Shown piece by piece: positions 44,345 through 54,639 of a stretch of DNA of 64,000 bases (position 1 is the stretch's first letter; each line of letters begins with the position of its first letter). The position numbers were made by a program, and so were the translations under genes. The DNA lies in NCBI GenBank assembly GCA_033032865.1, contig JAWHQI010000099.1, positions 3,523,501 to 3,587,500 on the forward strand, in the 5' to 3' direction. Under the pieces are notes generated by a model that saw only the letters and a list, made by a program, of their open reading frames with translations, made no database searches and had not been told where the DNA came from. This stretch comes from Dactylorhiza incarnata (lineage: Eukaryota; Streptophyta; Magnoliopsida; Asparagales; Orchidaceae).

Positions 44345-47300
44345 TTGCAGGTATGTCCAAAGGCCAATAAAAATCCTATCTGGTACTTGGACAGTGGATG
44401 CTCTCGGCATATGACCGGGACAAGAAGCCTTTTGCAAAACTACATTCCAGTTGCGAACGGTCCAAAAGTTATTTTTGGCGGTTCAGACAGAGGAATAACT
44501 AAAGGCTATGGTATGATTTCTAATGGTAATGTATCGTTTTCCGATGTAGCTTATGTGGAAGGATTACAACATAATCTGATAAGCATAAGTCAACTTTGTG
44601 ATAAAGGATACATTGTTGATTTTCATAAAGATAAGTGTTTGATAAAGTCAGCTGAAAATCATGAAACGATTTTATCAGGCATTCGCTGTAGAAACATATT
44701 TTGTTTAAATTTTCTTTGTATATCATCTTCTACTCCTGTGTGTCTTTTAGCTAAAGATAGTGCATCTCTTGTTGACAAATGGCATAAGAGATTAGCACAT
44801 ATAAATCTCAAAACTATTAATAAATTGTTTTCTCAAAACTTAGTGCGCGATGCACCAGATGTTAAGTGCGTTAAAGATAGACCTTATCATGCATGTGTAA
44901 AAGGCAAGCAAACAAGGGCTACCTTTAAGAGCATTATTGGCAAAGATTCAACCAGGTGTTTATACCTGCTCCATATGGATTTGTTTGGTCCTTTGCAAAT
45001 TAGGAGTTTAGGAGGAAAGTCTTATACATTGGTTATTGTAGATGATTACTCTCGTTTTGCCTGGGTATTCTTTCTGAAACACAAGTCAGATACCTTTGAC
45101 ACTTTTACTAGCTTTGTCAGGCAAGTCCAGAATGAATTTAACTGTTCGGTGGTCAAAATCAGAAGTGACCATGGTACAGAATTTGAATCTGGAGCCATGA
45201 CAGAATTCTGTGAAATCCTTGGTATCTTTCATGAGTTTTCCTCTCCTCGAACTCCACAACAAAATGGAGTAGCTGAGAGAAAGAATAGAACACTTATTGA
45301 GGCTTGCAGAACCATGTTGAGTGACTCTTCACTACCTGAATATTTCTGGGCTGAAGCTGTCAATACTGCATGCCATGTGCAAAACAGAGCACTCATAAAC
45401 AAAAATCATGAAAAGACTCCTTATGAACTTCTAAAGGGCAAGAAACCGACCATTTCTTATTTTCGAATCTTTGGTAGTAAATGCTTTGTGCTAAACAATG
45501 GAAAGCATTACAAAACTAAGTTTAGTGAAAAGAGCTTTGAAGGTACTTTTGTAGGTTATAGTAGCCATAGTAGGGCATATAGAGTTTTTAATAAGAAAAC
45601 CCTAGTGGTAGAAGAATCTATTAATGTTGTATTTGATGAGACGAGCATGCTACAAGGCAGCTCCTCTAGCATTTCTTCTGTAGACACAGGTTCAAAGCTG
45701 CAGGACTTAAGCTTGGATCAGCAAGTTGAAGAAAATTCTCAACATTTCATCAAGATTCCCCCAATAACTACCTATGAAGAAGATCATCCGGATGAAGAGC
45801 CAATTCAAGTGGAGGAAGATACTCCAACATCAGAAGAAACTCCTATTGGTCCAAATCATGCAAGGAACCTGGGGCTACGACACATGAGGGATCATCCAGT
45901 TGATCAGATCATAGGAGATCCTTATGAAGGAATAAGAACAAGACGAGGTACCATTAACGAGAATATGCATTTGAGTTTTCTTTCGCAGGTCGAACCAAAG
46001 AAATTCCAAGAGGCAAATGAAGATCCATCTTGGATAATTGCTATGGAAGAAGAATTAAATCAATTCAAACGCTGTAAGGTATGGACACTTGTTCCAAAAC
46101 CCAAAGACAAAAATGTCATTGGAACAAAGTGGGTGTATAGAAACAAGCTGGATGAAGAAGGAACAATCATAAAGAACAAAGCCAGACTTGTAGCTAAAGG
46201 ATACAGACAAGAGGAAGGTATCGACTTCGATCAGACGTACACTCCAGTAGCAAGGCTCGAAGCGATCAGACTCTTCCTTGCTTATGCTGCTTTCAAGGGT
46301 TTCACCGTATATCAAATGGATGTCAAATCCGCTTTCCTAAACGGAGACATTAAAGAGGAACTATACGTTGAACAACCCCCAGGTTTTGTTAATCCTGATC
46401 ATCCCAATCATGTTTATTTATTACAAAAAGCTTTATATGGTTTGAAACAAGCTCCTCGAGCTTGGTATGAGACGCTATCTAACTTTCTTCTTGAGAACAA
46501 GTTCACAAGAGGAAAGATAGACAAAACATTATTTCTTAGGGAAGTAAAAGGCAAGATTTTGCTAGTGCAAATCTATGTCGATGACATCATATTTGGCTCT
46601 ACGGACAATAACCTCTGCAAAAAGTTTTCTAAACTTATGCAAGGGAAATTTGAAATGAGCAGTATGGGTGAGCTGAAATATTTCTTAGGACTTCAAGTGA
46701 AACAGTCTGAAGATGGAATCTTCATTTCTCAGACAAAGTTCACTAAGGAGTTGATTAAGAAATTTGGAATGGAGAATGCAACCTCTATGAGGACTCCAAT
46801 GAGCTCAGCTACGTCTCTGGACAAGGATGAGAAAGGGAAACCTTTTGATGAAACCAAGTACAGAAGCATAATTGGCTCTTTGCTCTACCTTACTGCCAGT
46901 AGACCTGATATAATGTTCTCTACATGTGTATGTGCTAGATATCAGGTGAACTCTAAGGAATCCCACTATACCGCCGCAAAGCGGATTTTGAGATACCTTA
47001 AAGGCACACCAAATCTTGGCTTATGGTACCCAAGAAGTAATGATAGCGAACTAATTGGTTTTTCAGATGCAGACTTTGCAGGTAGCAAAGATGACAGAAA
47101 AAGCACTTCCGGGACGTGCCAATTCCTCGGAAGGAGACTTATTTCCTGGAGTAGCAAGAAGCAGAATTGTGTTGCAATATCAACCGCCGAGTCGGAATAC
47201 ATTTCTACTGGCAATTGTTGCGCACAACTTCTATGGATAAAGAATCAACTTCAAGACTACAACGTGAAGATCAAAGACATTCCTATGTTTTGCGACTCTT

Positions 47301-47518
47301 CCAGTGCAATTGCTATCGCAAATAATCCAGTCTCTCACAGTCGGACAAAGCACATCGAGCTACGATATCACTTTATCCGGGAGCATGTGGAGATGGGTGA
47401 CATAAATCTGAGTTATGTCCCCACGGATAAGCAAGTTGCAGACATATTCACGAAGCCACTGGATGAGATTAAGTTCTCTTTCTTCAAGACGGAACTTGGA
47501 ATGCTAAACATGGAGTAA
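44345..47518 (+). CDS. pol: Sire-5 pol polyprotein (intact, about 1057 residues)
   Basis: Cleaves, integrates and copies the element. Protease DSG is at residues 16-18, followed by GAG-pre-integrase and integrase with HHCC zinc site and D-D-E motifs ([23 protein letters not shown]). Reverse transcriptase has DVKSAFLNG and YVDD (residues 744-747). RNase H has [19 protein letters not shown] and DIFTKPLDE. All expected motifs are present and the frame is open, so this is the best enzyme source in the window. The frame has no ATG at its natural edge. 44345 is only the first TTG after the preceding stop, so pol probably needs frameshift, re-initiation or splicing. Confidence 0.95.
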   Translation: MQVCPKANKNPIWYLDSGCSRHMTGTRSLLQNYIPVANGPKVIFGGSDRGITKGYGMISNGNVSFSDVAYVEGLQHNLISISQLCDKGYIVDFHKDKCLIKSAENHETILSGIRCRNIFCLNFLCISSSTPVCLLAKDSASLVDKWHKRLAHINLKTINKLFSQNLVRDAPDVKCVKDRPYHACVKGKQTRATFKSIIGKDSTRCLYLLHMDLFGPLQIRSLGGKSYTLVIVDDYSRFAWVFFLKHKSDTFDTFTSFVRQVQNEFNCSVVKIRSDHGTEFESGAMTEFCEILGIFHEFSSPRTPQQNGVAERKNRTLIEACRTMLSDSSLPEYFWAEAVNTACHVQNRALINKNHEKTPYELLKGKKPTISYFRIFGSKCFVLNNGKHYKTKFSEKSFEGTFVGYSSHSRAYRVFNKKTLVVEESINVVFDETSMLQGSSSSISSVDTGSKLQDLSLDQQVEENSQHFIKIPPITTYEEDHPDEEPIQVEEDTPTSEETPIGPNHARNLGLRHMRDHPVDQIIGDPYEGIRTRRGTINENMHLSFLSQVEPKKFQEANEDPSWIIAMEEELNQFKRCKVWTLVPKPKDKNVIGTKWVYRNKLDEEGTIIKNKARLVAKGYRQEEGIDFDQTYTPVARLEAIRLFLAYAAFKGFTVYQMDVKSAFLNGDIKEELYVEQPPGFVNPDHPNHVYLLQKALYGLKQAPRAWYETLSNFLLENKFTRGKIDKTLFLREVKGKILLVQIYVDDIIFGSTDNNLCKKFSKLMQGKFEMSSMGELKYFLGLQVKQSEDGIFISQTKFTKELIKKFGMENATSMRTPMSSATSLDKDEKGKPFDETKYRSIIGSLLYLTASRPDIMFSTCVCARYQVNSKESHYTAAKRILRYLKGTPNLGLWYPRSNDSELIGFSDADFAGSKDDRKSTSGTCQFLGRRLISWSSKKQNCVAISTAESEYISTGNCCAQLLWIKNQLQDYNVKIKDIPMFCDSSSAIAIANNPVSHSRTKHIELRYHFIREHVEMGDINLSYVPTDKQVADIFTKPLDEIKFSFFKTELGMLNME

Positions 47519-47913
47519 TGATCAAATCAAGCAAAACCATGAAGACATGAAGATTACAAAAATTCAGAACTTTTCCTGAAAACTTCAGGCATATGTCTCG
47601 AGAACTACATGTTGTCTCGGGAACTATCTGTTTTCTCGACAACTCAAGTCACTTTAAAATCTCGACATCATCCAAAGGACTTCAGGGAACTCTCGAGACA
47701 GGCTGGTTCTCTCGAGACAAGTTTAAGATCTCGAGATATGGTGATGTCTCGATATACGGATTGTCACTTGAGACATCAGTAAAGGAAAAACCGCGCAGAA
47801 TCTTCTGAGTTCTCGAGACATAACCAATGTCTCGAGATATAGGTATTTTAAAGAATTCCAAAAATCAGGTACGCGCTGTTTCCTTTTCTATTTTTCTTCA
47901 AAATGTCATCTAA
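47519..47913 (+). promoter_or_regulatory. Sire-5 pol-ORF3 spacer with LTR-type palindromes
   Basis: About eleven TCTCGAGA-type motifs (47594-47840), the same motif as the LTR promoter array. They are followed by AAATCAGGTACGCGC (about 47864-47878), also found upstream of Sire-1 ORF3, and by a TA run at about 47929. The layout copies that of the LTR promoter, so an internal promoter for ORF3 is a reasonable inference. Confidence 0.5.
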
Positions 47914-47923
47914 ATGTCAAATC

Positions 47924-47959
<36 letters not shown>

Positions 47960-50460
47960 GAAACCGAAAACTTGATGTTCACGGAAATCATTTCCGAGAC
48001 CTCCAAGACCTTTCGACTTCTTCTCGAGCGGCGACAGGTCGGTGCTTCCGTGGTTCTCGGTGCTTCATCGTTTTCGCTCGTCACTTCTCCCTCTCTCTCG
48101 CATTATTGGCTCCTACTCCTCATCCAAAGATTGGCGTCGGCAATGAAGTCGTTCACTCAGGTATCGCCGGTTTATCCGAAGATTTCAAAAATCTATTTTG
48201 CTTGCTTGATGCCGCCGGTCTTGCTTTCGTTCTTGAGCATCCTTGCCGGGTGCTGTTTGATGAGGTTGAAGAGTTCTTTATCAATGTGAAGCCTATCAAG
48301 GAAGGGAGAATGTTGGTTTCATTCGTCAAGGGCATTAAGATAAAAATCTCACCTAAGACCCTCGTGAAGTACTTGCATTTATCTGAGCTTGATACTGAAG
48401 AGGTGCTAGATGACAATGACTGGTTGAGAACAACAAGGTACTGTGGTCTGGATTCAGATTTTTCTGCAGTTAAGAGGCATAAGATGAATGATGCGGGGAA
48501 GCTCCTGGTGGACATTATCTTAAAGGTTCTATTCTGCAAGACAGGCACACAAGGGCATGTGTCTGAAGAGACTTTTCTGTTGATGGTTGGAATTGTGTCA
48601 GGGAAAAAGAGAGATTGGGGCACAATCATATTCTCCAATATCAAGGCTTGCATTAATTCTCCAAAATTTGCCCGGATCATCTCATTGTTCCTGAATCAGT
48701 TCAACCCAGCTATCTTTGACATGTCCAAAGGTACAGTTATCCATCATCTCAAGAAGATCAATGTCCTCTCCATACAGAGATGGGACATTCGAATCAAGAA
48801 GTCGGGAGTGGCTAGTGCTACTTTTGAGGGGGAGACTCATCAGTCTGCAGTTGCAAGTGAAGCAGAAATTCCAATTCCATCTTCTGAAGGTCAGGTACCC
48901 AAAGTTACATCATCTCCTCCTCCTCCACGGATTCGCTCTAAAGCTTCAGGTCGAGCCAAGCTACCAATCCGTTCCAAAGCCAAAGGTCAGCCCTCATCAG
49001 CTCCAACAGAACTCATTCCATTAGTGACACAGTCAGATCCTTCAGATTCTATTCCATCACCCTCTCATGTTCACATTCCAGATTCAGTTCCATCACTACC
49101 ACCTCCTTCTCCATCAGTTATTGAAGCAGAAACTTATTTAGCAAATGAGATAGTTTCAGCTATTCTAAAGAATATTCAACAAGAAATATCTGAAGTGCAC
49201 AGTCCTAGTGGCCAACAGGCAGGGTCTGGTGCTGATTTTGTTTTCGACAAAGAAGATGATGCTGATTCAGTTCATGAATTAACACCTCCCCTAGTACATG
49301 TTGAGGGGGAGTCAGAGTTAGATACAACCAAGAATGCTCCAGATGAGCTAGGTTGTGAAGAAGATAATGTGGTTCATTCTTTTGAGATTGAAGAGCTCCC
49401 TGATGATGTTCCTGTTGCTGCCCCTGCTGCTCCTCTTCCTTCTTCTCATCCTTCCCCTCCAATCCATGATGCAGATTCTCTTCTGGGAAAGATTGAAGCT
49501 ATGCTCAAGAAGCAGAGTGAACAGTTTGAGAACTCTTTGACAACTGTTCACAGGAAGATTGCCTCAGTTGAAAGTGACCTTGGTAGGGAGTTAGCTAAAA
49601 TCAAATCAAATTATGAAAATATCTCTGAATTGATGAGCCTAGGGAGCAAGCAAATTGAACATGCAACTGAAGGTGTAGGCACAATGTTGGCTCAGACTAT
49701 TACAATGACAAAGCTTCAAGACTCATTGTCTGACAAGGCTGAAGCAAATACATTCAGGATTATTGATGAAGTCGGAAATTTCAAAGATGATACTCTCCAA
49801 ACCCTATCTGTAGAAGTCAGAAAGGGGGAGGACATTATAATGGAAAGAATGACAGATTTAGTGGAAAGCTCTGTGTCAGCTATTCAAAGCTTATGGAAAT
49901 CACAGTTTGATCAGTTCTCTTCCAGGGTGCTGAAGCAAATTGCTGATATTAATGCTTATTCCTTCAAAACAGCAACGTGGCTTCATAATCAGATTTTTCC
50001 TGAGTTAGAAATTGATCCAGATGTTCCTGTTCCTCAGTTTTCTCCAAGGCCAGAAGAACTACTTGGGAAGGCTCCTATAGTTGAAGATCAATCAGATAGG
50101 GCTGGGACCAAAAGAAAACATGGTGAAGGTCCCTCTGCGAGTAGATCTGTTCCGAGTTCTAGCTCTGCAGGTCTTAGCAAAGCTCAGGTTGAGAAGGCTC
50201 TACCAGAAATCTGGAGCCCAGTCTCAAAAGACATAATTCTTGAATCCTATAAGTTAGTCCATGAAGGCAAAATGAATAGATCTGAATGCTACAGCTCACT
50301 TGAATGGGAAAAACATGAGACAGCTCAAAGAAAGAGAAGAATCCATTTCAGGGCATTTGGTTATAATAATTCTGATGCTCCGGATCCACCTCCGTTTTAC
50401 CATCCCAAGCCTTATGCTTATTTCTCCAGACAAGAAGAAAAGAGGAAAAGGAGGTCTTGA
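47914..50460 (+). CDS. Sire-5 ORF3 (env-like / accessory protein, 848 residues)
   Basis: Start 47914 is the only upstream ATG in frame. It makes the first residues a Tyr-Ile repeat from a TA microsatellite. Similarity to Sire-1 ORF3 begins at about residue 80. A conserved domain covers residues 80-300, then a Pro/Ser-rich acidic region, coiled coil (about 540-700) and a C-terminal motif WSPVSKDIIL (about residue 767) with RRIHF. A basic patch (TKRKH) precedes it. I see no transmembrane segment in the conserved part. Sirevirus ORF3 is often called env-like, but the sequence here looks soluble and perhaps nuclear. Function unknown. Confidence 0.75.
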
Positions 50461-50692
50461 AGGATAATGCTGATGCTGACAAGACATATTTTGCTTTGGT
50501 TCTGATTTTGTGAACATCAAGTCTTCTTAACAATTCAATTTAGACATATATATATATATATATATATAATTGTTGATTTGATGTTCTCTACTTGTTCATT
50601 TTCATATCATTGTGCAGTGTAGCATATTTATTCTATATTGCTGTAATTCAACTTAGTATATAGGGTTCTGACTTCTACAAATAGGGGGAGAT
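50461..50692 (+). other. Sire-5 trailer and polypurine tract
   Basis: TA microsatellite (about 50546-50569), then ATTCAACTTAGT, also found in Sire-1, and polypurine tract AAATAGGGGGAGA (50679-50691). Confidence 0.85.
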
Positions 50693-52082
50693 TGTTGGAA
50701 ATTGTATTCACAATTACCTTGATTTGTGAGAAGTCACCCTTAAACTAAGATTGAATTGCATTTGTATTTGATATGCTTTTCCAGTATTGTCTTGCAGATT
50801 ATCATTGCTAAGTGTAAATCAATGTCAGGTCACAATGGGTCTGCAAACACAGTTTCATACAATGTAATTCCTCATTATATGAAACATGGTGATGACTCAT
50901 GTGTGATCTCTCTATTGGGGTACACTTCATTTTCAAGACTATTGAAGACTTTGGAGTGCGGTTGCAGCAAGTGTTCAAGAGAAGAAAAGGAGTAAATGAA
51001 TATAAATTTTCTAAGGATATGTCTCGAGAGATCAAGCATGTCTCGAGAGTTGAGGCATGTCTCGAGAAGCAAGTTCTGCTTATTTCGGTAATTCTGTTCT
51101 GAATGTCTCGAGAGATAAAGCATGTCTCGAGAAGTCCTTAAGACCGAAATTTCCGTCATGTTTCGAGAGATCCGTCAGTTCTCGATACATTAGCCTTTTG
51201 TTCTTTCAACCTCAGTTCTCGAGAGATCCGTTAGTTCTCGAGAGATCCCTTATGTCTCGAGAATTCTGTCCGTTAATTTCTATTCTCTTTTCTCTGTTCT
51301 TATCGTTTCGTAAACGCTCCTTCCCGATCCTAACGGCTATATTGAGTGTGTTTAAGGTCGATTTAGCCCTTAATCATTGCCCTCTATATATAGGATTGCT
51401 CTTGGGTTGTTTACAACAAGTTTTCGAATCATTCTAAACCCTAATTTCTCTCCCGATCAAAAAGAACGAGAAAAGCGCCGCCTCGCTGTCGCCTACGATT
51501 GAAGATCGATCTACTCATTTGAGTTGCTGATTTCTATCAAAGAAGGATTCGATCGATCCGTGTTCTGATTCTACAACCTCTATTGCATCGTTTCGGATTG
51601 CCAAAGACAGATTTGAAGGATCGTTGTTCTTCCTCATCGTTCTCAAAAGCTATTCAAGAAGAAGGAAGAAAACGCCTCTGTTATTCAGATCTGGTATCTT
51701 ATTGTTCAAAACCTTTTATCATCTATTGTAGGAGTTGTTATCTCCGAGCTGTAGGAGAGGTTGTTCTCCGAGTTGTAGGAGAAGTTTTTCTCCGAGTTGT
51801 AAGAGAGGTTCTCTCTGAGATTGTAGGAGTTTGACTCCGAGTTTGTAGGATCATTCTGATCCGAGATTTAGTGAGTAGTCAAGTCTAGCTGTGGTGCTAG
51901 ATTGGCGAGGCCGGTAGTGGAGTACCCAAGTACGGGGAACCACTATAAATTCCTGGTGTTATCTGTGGCTGTGATCTATTTTGTGTGCTGTGCTTTACGT
52001 TTAATTTTTAATTCCGCAAAAGACATAAAGATCACCTATTCACCCCCCTCTAGGTGATTTAGGTAGGCAACTAGATACTTCA
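50693..52082 (+). repeat. Sire-5 3' LTR
   Basis: 1390 bp, collinear with the 5' LTR at offset 10136. Followed by the target duplication ATACA. Confidence 0.96.
51727..51865 (+). repeat. Hairpin array, 3' LTR copy
   Basis: Same six hairpins as 41591-41729. Confidence 0.85.
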
Positions 52083-52103
52083 ATACAATCCACAAGGCTC
52101 CCA

Positions 52104-52289
52104 CTAAAGACGATCATTCAGGTATCTAATACCCATTGATGTAACATGACCATCATGCTTCTTTTGTGCAAGAGGCTTTGTCAGTGGAGCCGCTGTGTTT
52201 TCTTCAGTCGGTACTCTGCAAATGTTCACATCTCCTCGATCGACAATCTCTCGAATAAGATGGAACCGCCGAAGTATGTGCTTGGATCG
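52104..52289 (-). pseudogene. pol: Cop-6 pol C-terminal fragment
   Basis: Minus strand: the RNase H end (SKHILRRFHLIREIV...), then stop TAG at 52104-52106. It continues exactly from the fragment at 59572, the join being interrupted by Gyp-3. Confidence 0.85.
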
Positions 52290-53187
52290 TGATGAGTCCC
52301 AATTATATACACATTTTCGGACTCATCTGGGCTTGTTTTCGCGCATTTGCACTTCACTTTCTGCACATTATTGCTTATATTGCATTGATACTCCGGATTA
52401 CATGAAGTGCACCTTTTAGGCCTGTTGTGGTATGCAATTGCATGATTTGTTTTTGGGGGCAAGCACAATGTGCTCCCCATTCTTTTTATGCGTTTATACT
52501 TGAGCTTGAGGGGTATTCCCAGCCAGGTTGTGGCTGATGCAGGTGGACGGTTCAACCATTTTTACCCAGAATTCATGTCTACGTATATCACACGGTCGTG
52601 CATTTTCCTTGATGCACGGTCGAATGCGATCGTGCGTTCTCTTCTGGGGTGGAATATAATGTTCTGTCATTGATCATGCGTCACTACGCACGGGCAGTGC
52701 CCGTGCATGAAGGAATCACACGATCGACCTGTTCAGCCTTGCTTCTTGGCTTTTCTGAATTTACCCGTGCGTTTTTACGCACGGTCGGCTTTGATCGTGC
52801 GTGAGTAAATTGCACGGGCGCTCTGGGTTGCCTTTCTTCCTTTGTTTACGATTAATATCGCACGGTTCAGGCACGGTCGTGCGTTCGACCGTGCGTGACC
52901 AAATTTCTGATTATTTTGTATAAAAGCTACAGCTCTTGCCCTATTCCAGATAGATCTTCTTTTACCGCGCCCAAGAGCTCCAGTTCTGTGCCCTTCGCCT
53001 CTCCATCGTCTCCCACCACCTGGAGGTGCTCCGGACATATTCTTCACGCTAATATCGAGCCGGAGTATCCTCTCGGCCTCCTCCATCATTCAGAAGCTTC
53101 CAAGCTCCATTTCAACGATCGGTACACTGCCGTTTCGTGTCGCAGTCTTGCTACCGCCTATAGCGGTGTGCTAGGATTTGCGCATCA
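52290..53187 (+). repeat. Gyp-3 5' LTR with internal deletion
   Basis: 898 bp, TGATGAG...GCGCATCA. Compared with the copy at 56384 it lacks 819 bases (equivalent to 57209-58027), joined at a short GAT. CG-rich palindromes (GCACGGTCG type) at 52590-52900, TATAAAAG at 52919-52926. Confidence 0.85.
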
Positions 53188-53193
53188 AGTTTT

Positions 53194-53211
53194 TGGCGCC
53201 ATTGCCGGGGA
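53194..53211 (+). promoter_or_regulatory. Gyp-3 primer binding site, tRNA-Asp type
   Basis: TGGCGCCATTGCCGGGGA, six bases after the LTR. Confidence 0.85.
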
Positions 53212-53403
53212 ACACAGACGTGTGAGTTTTCTGGAGAGGAAGAATCTGAGAGAGAAGCCCTTCCATTTGTTTATCACGTCCTTTTTGTTTTATTTCTTCT
53301 TATTCTGTTTTACTGTTTATATTAGGTTGCTCTAGTAAATTTTTGTTAGGTGTAGTATTTTGCACAATAGTGTTTTTATTTTGAATCATTTTATCTTCAC
53401 ACT

Positions 53404-54639
53404 ATGTGGGCTTCATTCAATATTCGTTGCCGTTGGTGTGGAGATTTTTCTCATGCTAGTGATAGATGCCCATCAGGAGATAATAGCCCTATCACTCAAG
53501 GCCCAGCATATGGAGCACCGACTTCGTCTGGCACTACATATGGTGCGCGTAAGTCCTATGGCTATACTGCCGAGCCTTTACCGTCATACTTCTTTTCGGC
53601 TTCAGCGCCTGCTGTGCCAAAGAAGCCCGCAAGGCAGTGCTTGTTTTGTCAGAGCACGGATCATGTCTTGAAGGAATGTGCCGAGTTTCTTCGCCAATTG
53701 GACGAGGATGATGAGTCGGATATCCGGATCATCCCGAATCCTACTTCTGGCAGCACACCTTCAACATCTGGCTATGTGCCCATTTCACCTTCAAGCTCTG
53801 AAGGGTATGATGTGGACACAGTCACCAGATGTGTGGCTGATCTAGGCTCTGGCATGGCTGAGCCCATCTCCCATGTGTATATATCACCATGTGTAGATTC
53901 AATTCTTTGTGAAGAATCGGTGCTTGACATTTATCCAAGCACTATTCCTCCCCCTGTTGTGCATACTACATTCGTCTCTGACAGCATTGTTGAGGATGTG
54001 TCGCAGGATGAGGTTGGTGATCTATATGTTATTCCTGCTCCTATGGAGGAGGACAAACTTCTAGGTGAAGAGGAGCTTTCCTCAGCACCGGTGGTGGAAG
54101 TCCAACTCTTGGGGATGACCACTGTTGATCCAGCTGAACCTTGTAGCATTGATGATAATGCAGACATTATTTTTCTTCCCCAATCTGATGGGAGTGAGAC
54201 CGGGACCACTCTCCCGATTGATTTTTATTTATGTTCTTCTTCTTCTTTATTTCTTGATCCCCTTTCTTCATCTGAGCCTGTGCAGGTTGAGTCTTCACAG
54301 GTACTTCAGGAGGACTTGGAGCATTATGCTCAAGTCAATGATGAGAGCATCCTCTTATGTGAGGAGGTTGATCCCCCCTCCGTAGAGGAAGCCCCACTCA
54401 TTGCCTTCTCCTCCTGCTGCCTCCCTGGAGATGATACCTTGCTGGGCAAGGATAGTTTTGGTGAGTTGAGTGAGGATTCCTCCTCTTCTTACTTTTTATT
54501 CCCTCTACCTGTGACGAGCAGGTATTATTTATATTCGGGTAGAGGCATGACTGTTCTATCGCTGTATCGGTACCCGCTACCGACACGCATATTAGAACAG
54601 TTACCTGTGCACTTTTCTTTTCATAGACTCATTAGCTAG
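53404..54639 (+). CDS. Gyp-3 gag-like protein with two zinc knuckles (411 residues)
   Basis: An open frame, the only one in the element. Knuckles CX2CX4HX4C lie at residues 9-22 and 79-92. A long acidic, Ser/Pro-rich region follows (about 100-390) with no recognised fold. There is no capsid-like N-terminal part, so it is nucleocapsid-like rather than a complete gag. Being intact in an element without pol suggests it may still have a role in packaging or regulation. The Gyp-1 ORF has the same layout (knuckle then acidic region) but is broken. Confidence 0.65.
   Translation: MWASFNIRCRWCGDFSHASDRCPSGDNSPITQGPAYGAPTSSGTTYGARKSYGYTAEPLPSYFFSASAPAVPKKPARQCLFCQSTDHVLKECAEFLRQLDEDDESDIRIIPNPTSGSTPSTSGYVPISPSSSEGYDVDTVTRCVADLGSGMAEPISHVYISPCVDSILCEESVLDIYPSTIPPPVVHTTFVSDSIVEDVSQDEVGDLYVIPAPMEEDKLLGEEELSSAPVVEVQLLGMTTVDPAEPCSIDDNADIIFLPQSDGSETGTTLPIDFYLCSSSSLFLDPLSSSEPVQVESSQVLQEDLEHYAQVNDESILLCEEVDPPSVEEAPLIAFSSCCLPGDDTLLGKDSFGELSEDSSSSYFLFPLPVTSRYYLYSGRGMTVLSLYRYPLPTRILEQLPVHFSFHRLIS

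Larger units (their letters stand above)
40557..52082 (+). mobile_element. Sire-5: complete young copia (Sirevirus-like) element
   Basis: Two LTRs of exactly 1390 bp, flanked by the target duplication ATACA (40552-40556 and 52083-52087). I count about 13 differences between the LTRs (about 0.9 percent). With the often used rate of 1.3e-8 per site per year this would be some 0.35 million years. Pol and ORF3 are open, while gag has two frame changes. It is the most complete element in the window. Confidence 0.96.

Noticed and set aside
44338..44351. Gag-pol frame change of Sire-5 as a classical slippery frameshift site
   Set aside because: No clear heptamer of the X XXY YYZ type precedes the stop. 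The T run lies after the stop codon.
42646..44367. Long minus-strand frames such as 43279-44064 and 44074-44367
   Set aside because: Antisense shadows of Sire-5 gag with no similarity of their own.
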